13,878 nt of DNA, taken from Firmicutes bacterium UBA1535 (GTDB lineage: Bacteria; Bacillota; Clostridia; Tissierellales; Sedimentibacteraceae). The first letter of the stretch is position 1; the number at the start of each line of letters is the position of its first letter. A program made the position numbers and the translations under genes. Shown here piece after piece: positions 1 to 7,280 of the stretch. The notes beneath the pieces were generated by a model. That model saw only the letters and a program-made list of their open reading frames with translations, did no database searches and had not been told where the DNA came from. The stretch covers positions 1,976-15,853 of the forward strand of contig DCPV01000150.1 of the NCBI GenBank assembly GCA_002323775.1. The letters are read 5' to 3'.

Positions 1-236
1 TTTGTATCATTTTTGGATTTAAAGTATTTTTTAACTTCAAGAAAATTGAATGTCAAAAAAACCTGCTTTAAGATACATTCCTTTGCTATTGCAGTCTTTA
101 ACTAATCTTTCTTACACTATATGCAAGGTTTATAAATTATTATTTAGTTATAATCAATATAAAATACTCATAGACTTATTGTAGCATGGTCGTTTATCAA
201 AAACAATTTTACTAGAGTTAGCTTAAAGAAAGGAAT
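1..236. other. Leading intergenic stretch, no gene supported
   Basis: Very AT-rich sequence before the deacetylase. Two plus-strand frames are open from the window edge, one to a stop at 103-105 and one to a stop at 69-71. Neither fragment resembles a family I recognise, so I do not call a partial gene. A TATAAT hexamer at 149-154 has no acceptable -35 partner. The clear functional element is the SD AAAGGA at 229-234, which serves the next gene. Confidence 0.4.
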
Positions 237-245
237 GTGTATGAT

Positions 246-1133
246 ATGATTATTAAAATGAAGCACATAAAAATATCGTTTATTATAGTAATTATAACAC
301 TGCTTATTTTTATCGGTATAATTACTACTAATAATTTATATAAGTCTAAGACTGTATCAACAAAGCCCGTTATCAGGCTTCCTATAGTTATGTATCATCA
401 GATTTTAAAGGATAAAAAAGCATGGGGCAAATATGTAATTTCTCCGGATGATTTTGAAAAGGATTTAATATATTTTATTGAAAACGGATATACAACTATC
501 ACTATTAAGGATTTGATAGATTTTGAATATAATGACAAAGAGTTGCCGGATAAACCTATAATGATAACATTTGACGACGGATATCTCACATCGAAGGTTT
601 ATGTATTGCCAATACTTAAAAAATATAATGCAAAAGCAGTAGTTTCAATTGTTGGAGAATTTACAAATAAATTTACAGAAAATAAAGATACAGGGCTTTC
701 TTATGCACATATGACTTGGGATGATATAAAGGAGCTAGTAAACTCTGAATATATTGAAATACAAAACCATTCATATAATATGCACAATATTTCAGGAAGA
801 AAGGGAATAACAAAGCTGAAAAAAGAAAGTTTAGAGGATTATAGAAAGGCTTTAAATAATGATATTTTGCATATGCAGGACCTCATAGAGAAAAATACAG
901 GATATAAACCACTTGCCTTTACATACCCATTTGGCTCAATAAGCAAGGATGCGGAGCCTATATTAAGAGATATGGGATTTTTAGCGTTACTAACCTGCAA
1001 CGAGGGTGTAAATATGCTGCGTGGAGATAAAGAGGAACTTTTTAATTTGAAAAGATATAACCGCCCATATGGAATAAATAGAGAAAAGTTCTTTTCAAGC
1101 AAACTTATGATTGAAGAAAAATCTGAACAATAA
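246..1133 (+). CDS. Membrane-anchored polysaccharide deacetylase (NodB domain, CE4)
   Basis: Probable metal-dependent deacetylase of N-acetylated cell-wall or surface glycans, acting outside the membrane. Numbered from ATG 246, one hydrophobic segment near residues 9-25 acts as an uncleaved anchor or signal. The NodB domain follows. TFDDGY gives the catalytic base and metal aspartates (D110, D111), NHSYNMH gives the histidine motif (H175, H180), and TYPFG at 226-230 is the third conserved motif. The histidines are five residues apart rather than the textbook four. The open frame extends to GTG 237, but the SD AAAGGA (229-234) is too close to that codon. ATG 246 sits 11 bases after it, like other genes here. 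The gene stands alone and converges on the response regulator gene. The family is certain; the substrate (peptidoglycan, poly-N-acetylglucosamine or other) cannot be told from sequence. Confidence 0.87.
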   Translation: MIIKMKHIKISFIIVIITLLIFIGIITTNNLYKSKTVSTKPVIRLPIVMYHQILKDKKAWGKYVISPDDFEKDLIYFIENGYTTITIKDLIDFEYNDKELPDKPIMITFDDGYLTSKVYVLPILKKYNAKAVVSIVGEFTNKFTENKDTGLSYAHMTWDDIKELVNSEYIEIQNHSYNMHNISGRKGITKLKKESLEDYRKALNNDILHMQDLIEKNTGYKPLAFTYPFGSISKDAEPILRDMGFLALLTCNEGVNMLRGDKEELFNLKRYNRPYGINREKFFSSKLMIEEKSEQ

Positions 1134-1137
1134 TTTA

Positions 1138-1178
1138 TTATGCTATATTAGATTAAATCACAATCTGATATAGCATAA
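1138..1178. terminator. 17-bp hairpin between convergent genes
   Basis: The arms at 1138-1154 and 1162-1178 pair along 17 bases with a single G-T wobble around a 7-base loop. The hairpin begins four bases after the deacetylase stop, and the response regulator gene ends at 1303 from the other side. That position suits a bidirectional terminator. Neither strand has a true U-run after the stem, so termination is inferred from position and stem length. Confidence 0.5.
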
Positions 1179-1302
1179 GCTAATGTATTGTAAAATACAT
1201 ATGTTTTTACTAATTATTAAGTAGATATACACATATAATCATAAAAAAATATTAACAATACAGCTATATTTATCTTTTTGGTTCTCATTGTGAAGCACTT
1301 CA

Positions 1303-1935
1303 TTATCTAATATTCAAATTATTATAATAGAATACTGCAAGCTGCGTTCTGTCTCTTAAAGATAATTTTTCCAATATCGTACTAATATAATTTCTGACAG
1401 TTCCCTCACTCAAAAATAAGGTATTAGCTATTTCCTTATTAGAAAGTCCCTTAGACACAAGTTTTATTATCTCGAACTCTTTCTCTAATATATCAAAATC
1501 ATGATAATCCTTTTTTGAAGAATTTTCTTTTAAAATTACAGGCAGCTTAGCTACAATTTCATTACCAAAAACATTTTGTCCTATACTTACAGCCTTAAGT
1601 GCAGGTACAATGCTTTCGTAGTGCTGCTTAAGTATATACCCCTTTGCTCCGATTTTAAGTGCAGAAATTATATATTCATCATCAGCAAAGGTTGTTAAAA
1701 ATAGTATCTTGGCCTCTGAATTTAATTCTAAGATTTTACTGGCAGCATCAATTCCTGTGAGCTTGCCCATTCTTATATCCATAAGCATTATATCCGGTTT
1801 ATAAACATCAAAAAGCTTAATCGCATCTTCTGCACTGTAGCCTGTTGCAACTACTTCAATTTTGCCAGAGGCTTCAACTATAGTTTTCAACGATTTTAAT
1901 ACCAAACTATCATCATCAATTATAATTATTTTCAT
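1303..1935 (-). CDS. NarL/LuxR-family response regulator
   Basis: Cytoplasmic DNA-binding partner of the kinase encoded just upstream. The receiver domain covers roughly residues 1-118, with the acidic pocket D7-D9, phospho-acceptor D53 in MLMDIRMG, the switch threonine T81 and the conserved K103. A LuxR-type helix-turn-helix spans about 147-205 and contains the family pattern SNKEIANTLFLSEGTVRNYI. At 210 residues it is a normal full-length NarL/DesR/LiaR-type regulator. The start is ATG 1935; its SD AAAGGTG at 1947-1953 lies 11 bases upstream, in the 33-base gap after the kinase. The likely target is the ABC exporter operon starting at 5151, by analogy with LnrK in Bacillus subtilis. That target is inference. 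Confidence 0.9.
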   Translation of the reverse strand: MKIIIIDDDSLVLKSLKTIVEASGKIEVVATGYSAEDAIKLFDVYKPDIMLMDIRMGKLTGIDAASKILELNSEAKILFLTTFADDEYIISALKIGAKGYILKQHYESIVPALKAVSIGQNVFGNEIVAKLPVILKENSSKKDYHDFDILEKEFEIIKLVSKGLSNKEIANTLFLSEGTVRNYISTILEKLSLRDRTQLAVFYYNNLNIR

Positions 1936-1968
1936 ATTAGAACTTACACCTTTCTTTATACTTATTTA

Positions 1969-3039
1969 TTATAATACATCATCTTTATTAAAAGAAATAA
2001 AAATCCTAAATCCATTAGAGTTATCAATATTTAAAATACCATTCAGACTATTGACTCTTTGTCTTATGCTTTCTATACCCATTCCATTGTCGGAAATTTC
2101 CTTGTTTAGAGTGCCATTATCCAGTATTATAAGTTGTATAAGCTTGGGATGCTCATATAGACTTACACTTAGCTCGGTAGCATTAGAGTGTTTTATTACA
2201 TTGCTAAGAGCTTCTTTTACAATTGAAATAACAGCGTACTTAGCCTTTATATTAAGGTTTGAGTTAAGCTCATAATTAAGAGACGCATCGCAGAATGTAA
2301 AGCTGTCAACTATTGTTCTAAGCTGTACAAATAAATCTATTGAGTTATCACGTAAATTATGGACACTATCTCTTATCGAATCCATACCGTCGTTTAAAGT
2401 GTTTTTTACTAATTCTAAGCTATTTCTTGCATTTGCATCCTTAGTGGTTGCTATAATAGCAGCTATTTGCAGAATTGAGCTTGATAGTAAATGACCAACA
2501 TTATCGTGTATTTCTCTTGCTATTCTATTTCTTTCATTTAATGTAGCTATATTGATTTCATCATTTTGCTTTTCTGATAATTCTATGATTTTATTTTCTA
2601 GTGCTATTGATTTTTCTGTTAAGATATCACGCTGGTTTATGAATGAGTTTTGAGTAAAATTTAATTGTGCAGCCTTATGCTTTAATAATACCTCCATAAA
2701 TGACACAACAGCTAAAACTGTTATATTGTTTACTAAAATGTAATTAAAATTGACTATCAAAGGAATAAAGCAAAGCAATATAAACTTTTGACGTTTTGTA
2801 AACAGAAGGTCATAAAATACAGCAGGCAAAAAATATATAAATTGCGGGTAAATAAAACACATTATAATATATAATATAAATGTATAAAAACTCAAATTCT
2901 CATCGTCAAAATATTCTAAGAAGCCACAAATGGCAATTACAATAACTATTGGCAATATAGATGCTTGAATTGTTAAGTTATATATAGTCAATATTATTAA
3001 AATTACTAATAAAACCAACTTATTAAGCAGGCTTGTCAA
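1969..3039 (-). CDS. DesK/NarX-type sensor histidine kinase (HisKA_3)
   Basis: Membrane sensor kinase that should phosphorylate the regulator encoded next to it. Numbered from TTG 3039, about five or six closely spaced hydrophobic segments fill residues 1-120 with almost no external loop, which suits sensing within the membrane. A short coiled linker follows, then the HisKA_3 box REIHDNVGHLL with phospho-acceptor H178. The C-terminal HATPase has its N-box around EALSNVIKHSN and G-boxes DNGTLNKEI and GMGIESIRQRV. The open frame reaches TTG 3054, but the perfect SD GGAGGAG (3046-3052) lies inside that extension. TTG 3039, six bases after it, is the better start and gives 356 residues. First gene of a two-gene operon. 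LnrJ (YfiJ) and DesK are the nearest described types; the stimulus is unknown. Confidence 0.9.
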   Translation of the reverse strand: MTSLLNKLVLLVILIILTIYNLTIQASILPIVIVIAICGFLEYFDDENLSFYTFILYIIMCFIYPQFIYFLPAVFYDLLFTKRQKFILLCFIPLIVNFNYILVNNITVLAVVSFMEVLLKHKAAQLNFTQNSFINQRDILTEKSIALENKIIELSEKQNDEINIATLNERNRIAREIHDNVGHLLSSSILQIAAIIATTKDANARNSLELVKNTLNDGMDSIRDSVHNLRDNSIDLFVQLRTIVDSFTFCDASLNYELNSNLNIKAKYAVISIVKEALSNVIKHSNATELSVSLYEHPKLIQLIILDNGTLNKEISDNGMGIESIRQRVNSLNGILNIDNSNGFRIFISFNKDDVL

Positions 3040-3045
3040 AATACT

Positions 3046-3052
3046 CTCCTCC
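3046..3052 (-). promoter_or_regulatory. Kinase ribosome binding site that sets a TTG start
   Basis: GGAGGAG on the minus strand is a full SD site six bases before TTG 3039. Because it lies inside the longer frame that begins at TTG 3054, it argues for the shorter protein. Confidence 0.75.
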
Positions 3053-3072
3053 AATACTAACAGCTCTTTGAT

Positions 3073-3081
3073 ATTTTATCA
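3073..3081 (-). promoter_or_regulatory. Candidate extended -10 promoter of the kinase-regulator operon
   Basis: On the minus strand TGA precedes TAAAAT, an extended -10 pattern (TGnTAnAAT-like) about 27 bases upstream of the preferred kinase start once a start site near 3066 is assumed. No good -35 lies 16-18 bases upstream, so the call rests on the extended -10 alone. Confidence 0.4.
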
Positions 3082-3144
3082 TAAAAAATTCTTAAACGCA
3101 TCATCTTTTTTCAAGTTTTAGGACGATATCTTAACATTGATAAC

Positions 3145-3181
3145 AAAAAAAGCTGATAAAATTATATATTTTATCAGCTTT
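3145..3181 (-). terminator. Intrinsic terminator of the WG/SLH gene
   Basis: The arms at 3149-3162 and 3168-3181 are perfectly complementary over 14 bases around a 5-base loop. In the minus-strand transcript the stem is followed by an unbroken run of U (complement of the A-run at 3145-3151). It lies about 20 bases past the stop at 3200, so it ends that transcript before the kinase promoter region. Confidence 0.9.
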
Positions 3182-3199
3182 AAAAATTACTATTATTAA

Positions 3200-4894
3200 T
3201 TATTTTATAGCTTCGAACAATCTAAAGATTGTAATATACGCTTGTTGGCGTGTATAGTTTGCTTTAGCTTCAAAGCCGTTATTAGTACCTTTCATAACAT
3301 TGCTTGATGAAACGTAGTTTACAGCAGCTTTAGCCCATGTAGCTATAGAGCTGCTATCTGGGAATGATGCTTCATTGCTATTTATGTCAATTCCTAAAGC
3401 TAAAGCTGTATTAGCAAGCATAACTGCTGCTTCTTGTCTAGTTATGTATCCGTTTGGATCAAATCCATCGCCTTTTCCTTTTACAATCAATAGAGCATAT
3501 GCAGAAAGTATGTTTTTGTCAGTTGTATCATTAAATGTTTTTTCTGATATTGACAAGCCTTTTGAACTTAGTATTTCATCTATGCTTTTGCCTAGCTTTG
3601 ACTCAACTAAGCTTATTGCCAAATCACAAAAATCTTTTCTTGTAATTTTTTCTTTATACTTATTTTGTAAAGCAGAAGGAACTAGCTTGTTATTAATAGC
3701 CTTTGTAACTTCATCAGCAGCCCATGTATCAGGAGTATCGCTTGGAACGCTTGGTGTACCAGTTGTTGTTAAACCATCTAAATTCAACACACCCCATAGA
3801 CCATTAACCTTTGCATAAGCATAGTAATCATCATATGAAAAATCTTCAAATTGTGGTTGTAAAACGTATTTACCAGTTTTATCTATTATACCAAAATTTT
3901 CATTATATGTATCTTCATTAAAAGTTTCACTGAATGCAGCGATTCCCTTAAAAAATGCTGAACGTGAAGAAGCTTTAATTGGTTTAATAGCCCATTTGCC
4001 ATTTACATCCAAATATCCTATTTTTTCAACGTCATTTTCTCTTATTATAGCAGATATTAAACCATCTCTGTAGTCACCTAATACAAGATAATTTTTTGGA
4101 ATTATAGTTTTTCCATTCATATCAATATAACTAGCATTAAGAGGCTCATCGTTTTCGTCATATTCTCCTAAATAGATAAGACCATTTGAAATTGACGCAT
4201 TAGCATCGCCTATGTTAATTTTTTTATTAACAAAATCTAAATTCTCATTTACAACTGCTATAGTACCATCGCCATAATTTAATATTCCATAACCGTCTCT
4301 AAATTCAGTTACAGTATAAGGAGAAAATACAGTTTTTCCGGTTTTAACATTTAAGTATCCAATATCTGCGCTAGCTTCTGGTCTAACAATTGCGATATTG
4401 TTATAAATATCACGTTCTTCAACCCAAAGACCTTTAGGTATTGAAACATACTTTCCGGCTCTGTCAATTATGAAAATTTCATAAGAGTCATTGTTAACTA
4501 CAATAGCATAATCACCTGAAAAGCTTGTTCCAAGCAATAAGTCGTTCTCATTAGTATTATTCAAATTTGCAACATAATTTTTTGCTTTAAGCTCAAACAA
4601 GATTTTTCCACTCTTATCAATATAAGAGAAAACTCCACCTTTTTCAACATAAGCCATACCTTTAGAGAAACCTGTCGCATAATCATAAACGAAATCGAGT
4701 ATGATTTTTCCATTTTTGTCAATGTAGCCATATTTTTCATTCATTTTAGCAAGAATCATATTTCCATCTTCATCACTGCCATAAATTTCTTCAAATTGTG
4801 GCTTTGCTGACCATTTTACTTCCTCAGCACTAACTGTTAATATAGATGAGAAACAAAATAAGAAAGCTAGTGCAATACATAATATTTTTTTCAT
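3200..4894 (-). CDS. Secreted WG-repeat protein with three SLH domains
   Basis: Exported cell-surface protein held to secondary wall polymer through S-layer homology domains. From ATG 4894 a classic signal peptide (MKK, hydrophobic core, VSA/EE cleavage near residue 24) leads into about eight WG-type beta repeats. Their cores read GYIDKNGKI, SYIDKSGKI, FIIDRAGKY, GYLNVKTGK, SYIDMNGKT, GYLDVNGKW, GIIDKTGKY and WGVLNLDG. A Thr/Ser/Pro linker is followed by three SLH units; the first two contain ITRKDF and ITRQEAAVM and the last YTRQQAY. The open frame runs on to 4942, but AGGAGG at 4899-4904 and the signal peptide fix ATG 4894, giving 564 residues. It has its own promoter and terminator and lies between the kinase-regulator operon and the exporter. 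The binding partner of the repeats is unknown. Confidence 0.9.
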   Translation of the reverse strand: MKKILCIALAFLFCFSSILTVSAEEVKWSAKPQFEEIYGSDEDGNMILAKMNEKYGYIDKNGKIILDFVYDYATGFSKGMAYVEKGGVFSYIDKSGKILFELKAKNYVANLNNTNENDLLLGTSFSGDYAIVVNNDSYEIFIIDRAGKYVSIPKGLWVEERDIYNNIAIVRPEASADIGYLNVKTGKTVFSPYTVTEFRDGYGILNYGDGTIAVVNENLDFVNKKINIGDANASISNGLIYLGEYDENDEPLNASYIDMNGKTIIPKNYLVLGDYRDGLISAIIRENDVEKIGYLDVNGKWAIKPIKASSRSAFFKGIAAFSETFNEDTYNENFGIIDKTGKYVLQPQFEDFSYDDYYAYAKVNGLWGVLNLDGLTTTGTPSVPSDTPDTWAADEVTKAINNKLVPSALQNKYKEKITRKDFCDLAISLVESKLGKSIDEILSSKGLSISEKTFNDTTDKNILSAYALLIVKGKGDGFDPNGYITRQEAAVMLANTALALGIDINSNEASFPDSSSIATWAKAAVNYVSSSNVMKGTNNGFEAKANYTRQQAYITIFRLFEAIK

Positions 4895-4932
4895 TTTTCC
4901 TCCTACCACGTAGTATAATTTGTCACTTAACA

Positions 4933-4961
4933 AATATATCATAATAGGAAAACAATGTCAA
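4933..4961 (-). promoter_or_regulatory. Sigma-A-type promoter of the WG/SLH gene
   Basis: On the minus strand a perfect TTGACA (4956-4961) is followed after exactly 17 bases by TATATT (4933-4938), one mismatch from consensus. Transcription would start near 4926, leaving a leader of about 30 bases that carries the AGGAGG at 4899-4904. It is the best promoter in the window by consensus match and suggests strong vegetative expression. Confidence 0.8.
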
Positions 4962-4982
4962 TAAATGTTGGAAAATAGTTGC

Positions 4983-5093
4983 TTACATATATGGCATATT
5001 ATGGATAATAAATGGAATTATTATTAATAATGTTAAAAAATAGAAACAATATTACATTTGTCATATTAAATTAATTACATTATTCACTTACAT
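4983..5093. repeat. Four TTACAT hexamers upstream of the ABC operon
   Basis: TTACAT occurs at 4983-4988, 5052-5057, 5075-5080 and 5088-5093, all on the plus strand, in the divergent gap between the WG/SLH gene and the ATPase gene. The last copy overlaps the putative -35. A perfect AT-only palindrome, ATTATTAATAAT, lies at 5020-5031. The repeats could be binding half-sites for the adjacent LuxR-type regulator, but I cannot show that. The gap is otherwise without genes. Confidence 0.45.
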
Positions 5094-5116
5094 AAAAGTA
5101 TTTTTAGAAATATAAT
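5087..5116 (+). promoter_or_regulatory. Candidate promoter of the ABC exporter operon
   Basis: A perfect TATAAT (5111-5116) lies 18 bases after CTTACA (5087-5092), a four-of-six match to TTGACA. A weak -35 overlapped by a repeated hexamer is what one expects of an activator-dependent promoter. The site is 35 bases upstream of the ATPase start. Confidence 0.45.
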
Positions 5117-5150
5117 TAGTTAAAAGTATTTATAAAAACTGGAGGGAAAT

Positions 5151-6086
5151 ATGTCTATAGTAAAGGTAGAAAATTTAGTGAAAAGATATAAAGAGCTTAC
5201 AGCTCTTGACCATCTCAGCTTAGAGATACAAGAGGGTGAAATATTTGGACTTTTAGGACCTAATGGTTCTGGAAAAACTACATTAATTAATTGTATTTTA
5301 TCATTGTTAAAGTACGACAAGGGAGATATACAAGTATTTGGAAAAGAGATGACGCCCTCGTCTTATGATACAAAAAAGGATATCGGTATAGTAATGCAGA
5401 ATGTTGCTGTATACAATGAGTTAACTGTTTATGAAAATATAGATTACTTTTGCAGTCTGTATATAAGCGACAAGAAATTAAGAAAGCAATATGTAGATGA
5501 GGTTATAGAATTTGTTGGATTAAGAGAATTTGTGAAATTTGTTCCTAAAAAGCTTAGTGGAGGGCTTCTCAGAAGACTGAATATAGCTTGCGGTATAGCA
5601 CATAAACCAAAGCTTATAATTCTTGATGAGCCGACAGTTGCGGTAGACCCTCAGAGCAGAAACAATATACTTGAGGGTATAAAAAAACTAAATCAAAATG
5701 GTGCAACGATAATATATACTTCTCACTATATGGAGGAAGTTGAGCAAATATGCACTAGAATAGCAATCCTTGATGCTGGCAGGGTTATAGCTCTAGGGAC
5801 TAAGGAAGAACTTAAATCTATGATTTCCTTGGGTGAAAAGATAGTAATTGAAGCCTACAATCTTGACAAAAAGAATTTTGATGAGATAAAAAACATTCCA
5901 AATGTTGAGGGTGTAGAGTATCATGAAAATATTCTGACTGTTCGCTCAAATGGAGGAAAAAGTAATTTATCAAATATCGTAGAGTATATAAACAGCAATC
6001 AAATCTCTTATGGAAAGATATATTCGGAGCAGCCTACTTTAAATGATGTTTTCCTTGAGATTACCGGAAAGAAATTGAGAGATTGA
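5151..6086 (+). CDS. ABC-2 exporter ATPase, LnrL/CcmA type
   Basis: Nucleotide-binding subunit that powers the two permeases encoded directly downstream. All motifs are intact: Walker A GPNGSGKTT at 36-44, Q-loop in IVMQN near 83, signature LSGG at 135-138, Walker B LIILDEP at 155-161 with catalytic E160, and H192 in the switch loop TSHYMEE. The last 90 residues form the extra C-terminal domain common in drug-exporter ATPases (DrrA/CcmA type). ATG 5151 follows GGAGGG (5141-5146) by four bases. The 311-residue length and the stretch NIACGIAHKPKL with PTVAVDPQSRN recall the LnrL (YfiL) linearmycin exporter of Bacillus subtilis. Together with the kinase-regulator pair this points to export of a membrane-active compound; the substrate itself is inference. 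Confidence 0.93.
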   Translation: MSIVKVENLVKRYKELTALDHLSLEIQEGEIFGLLGPNGSGKTTLINCILSLLKYDKGDIQVFGKEMTPSSYDTKKDIGIVMQNVAVYNELTVYENIDYFCSLYISDKKLRKQYVDEVIEFVGLREFVKFVPKKLSGGLLRRLNIACGIAHKPKLIILDEPTVAVDPQSRNNILEGIKKLNQNGATIIYTSHYMEEVEQICTRIAILDAGRVIALGTKEELKSMISLGEKIVIEAYNLDKKNFDEIKNIPNVEGVEYHENILTVRSNGGKSNLSNIVEYINSNQISYGKIYSEQPTLNDVFLEITGKKLRD

Positions 6087-6164
6087 TTATAATTAATAGC
6101 GATTAACTCAGATTACAAAAATTAAATTTCACATAAATTTTATTAGAAAGGGATGATTATTAAT

Positions 6165-7280
6165 ATGTTTTTTAATTTATATAAATACAATTTAAAAATT
6201 TTACTGCGTGATAAAATGACAGTGTTTTGGTTAATTTTTTATCCAATAATTTTAGCGACGGTATATAATTTTAGCATGAGTAATTTACTTCTCGGCGAAA
6301 AATTTGAAAAAATAGATATAGCTTTTGTAGAAAATCAAAATATGCCTGCTGATTTACTTGATATACTAAATAAGAGTGATATGTTCAATGTAAAAACAGC
6401 AAACTTAGAGAAAGCTCAGGATATGCTTTCAAAAGCTCAAATTCCAGTATACATCAATTATAATGGTGGAATTGAGCTTGTTGTAAAAAAAGAGGGCATG
6501 AGTGAGTCTATCACTAAGGTTTTTTTAGATAATTATTCGCAGATAACAAATACGATAACAAATATAATAAAAGATAATCCGGCTATTTTGCAGACAGGAT
6601 TTCTAAATAATATTGATTTGCAAAAATCTAATATAAAGAATATGTCTGTGGGGAATTCTACAAATGTCTTGGTAATACTTTATTATGGGATATTGGCAAT
6701 GACCTGTCTTAATTCTGCGACTCTAGGGAGTGAAGCTATTATTGTGATACAGGCAAATCAATCACATGTGGCGGCAAGAATTAACGTAGCGCCTACACAT
6801 AAGTTAAAATCATTTTTAACTCTTGTAGCCTCACACCTAACATTTCATACAATATCGTTGACAATTACACTATATTATATAAATAAAATTTTAGGTATTA
6901 AATTTGGAACGAGCATGGCCTATGTTTTACTTTTATGTGTTGTGGGAAGCATCATGGGAATTACGATGGGCTCATTTATAAGTGCTGTTATAAAAAAATC
7001 AGCAGGCTTTAAAATAGGCATAATTCTTACTATAAACTTATTCGGATGCTTTTTAGCCGGTATGATGAGTCCTGATGTAAAATATATAGTGCAAACTAAA
7101 ATTCCTATTTTATCATATATAAACCCTGCTAATCTGATAAGTGACGGATTGTACAGTTTGTATTACTACGATACACTTGACAGATATTTTGTAAATTTAG
7201 GGATATTAGGTGTATATGGACTTATATTTTGCACCTTGACATATCTAATTATAAGGAGGCAAAAATATGCAAGTATTTAA
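6165..7280 (+). CDS. ABC-2 exporter permease, first of two (LnrM-like)
   Basis: Integral membrane subunit of the exporter. Numbered from ATG 6165, one helix lies near residues 17-41. A large external domain of about 120 residues follows, then five helices from about residue 162 onward, ending in YLIIRRQK. This is the ABC2_membrane_3 layout. An upstream in-frame ATG at 6153 directly abuts the SD GAAAGGG (6146-6152), so it is unlikely to be used. ATG 6165, 12 bases after the SD, fits the spacing seen at other genes here. The gene ends inside the start of the second permease with a 14-base overlap, a sign of translational coupling. It probably pairs with the second permease as a heterodimer on the ATPase dimer. 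The 79-base gap after the ATPase gene holds no terminator. Confidence 0.88.
   Translation: MFFNLYKYNLKILLRDKMTVFWLIFYPIILATVYNFSMSNLLLGEKFEKIDIAFVENQNMPADLLDILNKSDMFNVKTANLEKAQDMLSKAQIPVYINYNGGIELVVKKEGMSESITKVFLDNYSQITNTITNIIKDNPAILQTGFLNNIDLQKSNIKNMSVGNSTNVLVILYYGILAMTCLNSATLGSEAIIVIQANQSHVAARINVAPTHKLKSFLTLVASHLTFHTISLTITLYYINKILGIKFGTSMAYVLLLCVVGSIMGITMGSFISAVIKKSAGFKIGIILTINLFGCFLAGMMSPDVKYIVQTKIPILSYINPANLISDGLYSLYYYDTLDRYFVNLGILGVYGLIFCTLTYLIIRRQKYASI

Noticed and set aside
1..105. Open plus-strand frame of 34 codons running in from the left edge
   Set aside because: A second frame is also open for most of this stretch. The translation is rich in Phe, Lys and Asn as expected from AT-rich DNA and matches no family I recognise.
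149..154. TATAAT as promoter of the deacetylase
   Set aside because: No recognisable -35 lies at 16-18 bases upstream, no TG extension precedes it, and the region is so AT-rich that a lone hexamer is weak evidence.
1862..2275. 137-codon plus-strand frame across the kinase-regulator junction
   Set aside because: It is antisense to two well-supported genes and spans their intergenic gap; its translation is low-complexity Ile/Leu/Ser typical of a shadow frame.
3375..3818. 147-codon plus-strand frame
   Set aside because: It is antisense to the SLH region, which has intact domains, a promoter, an SD and a terminator on the other strand.
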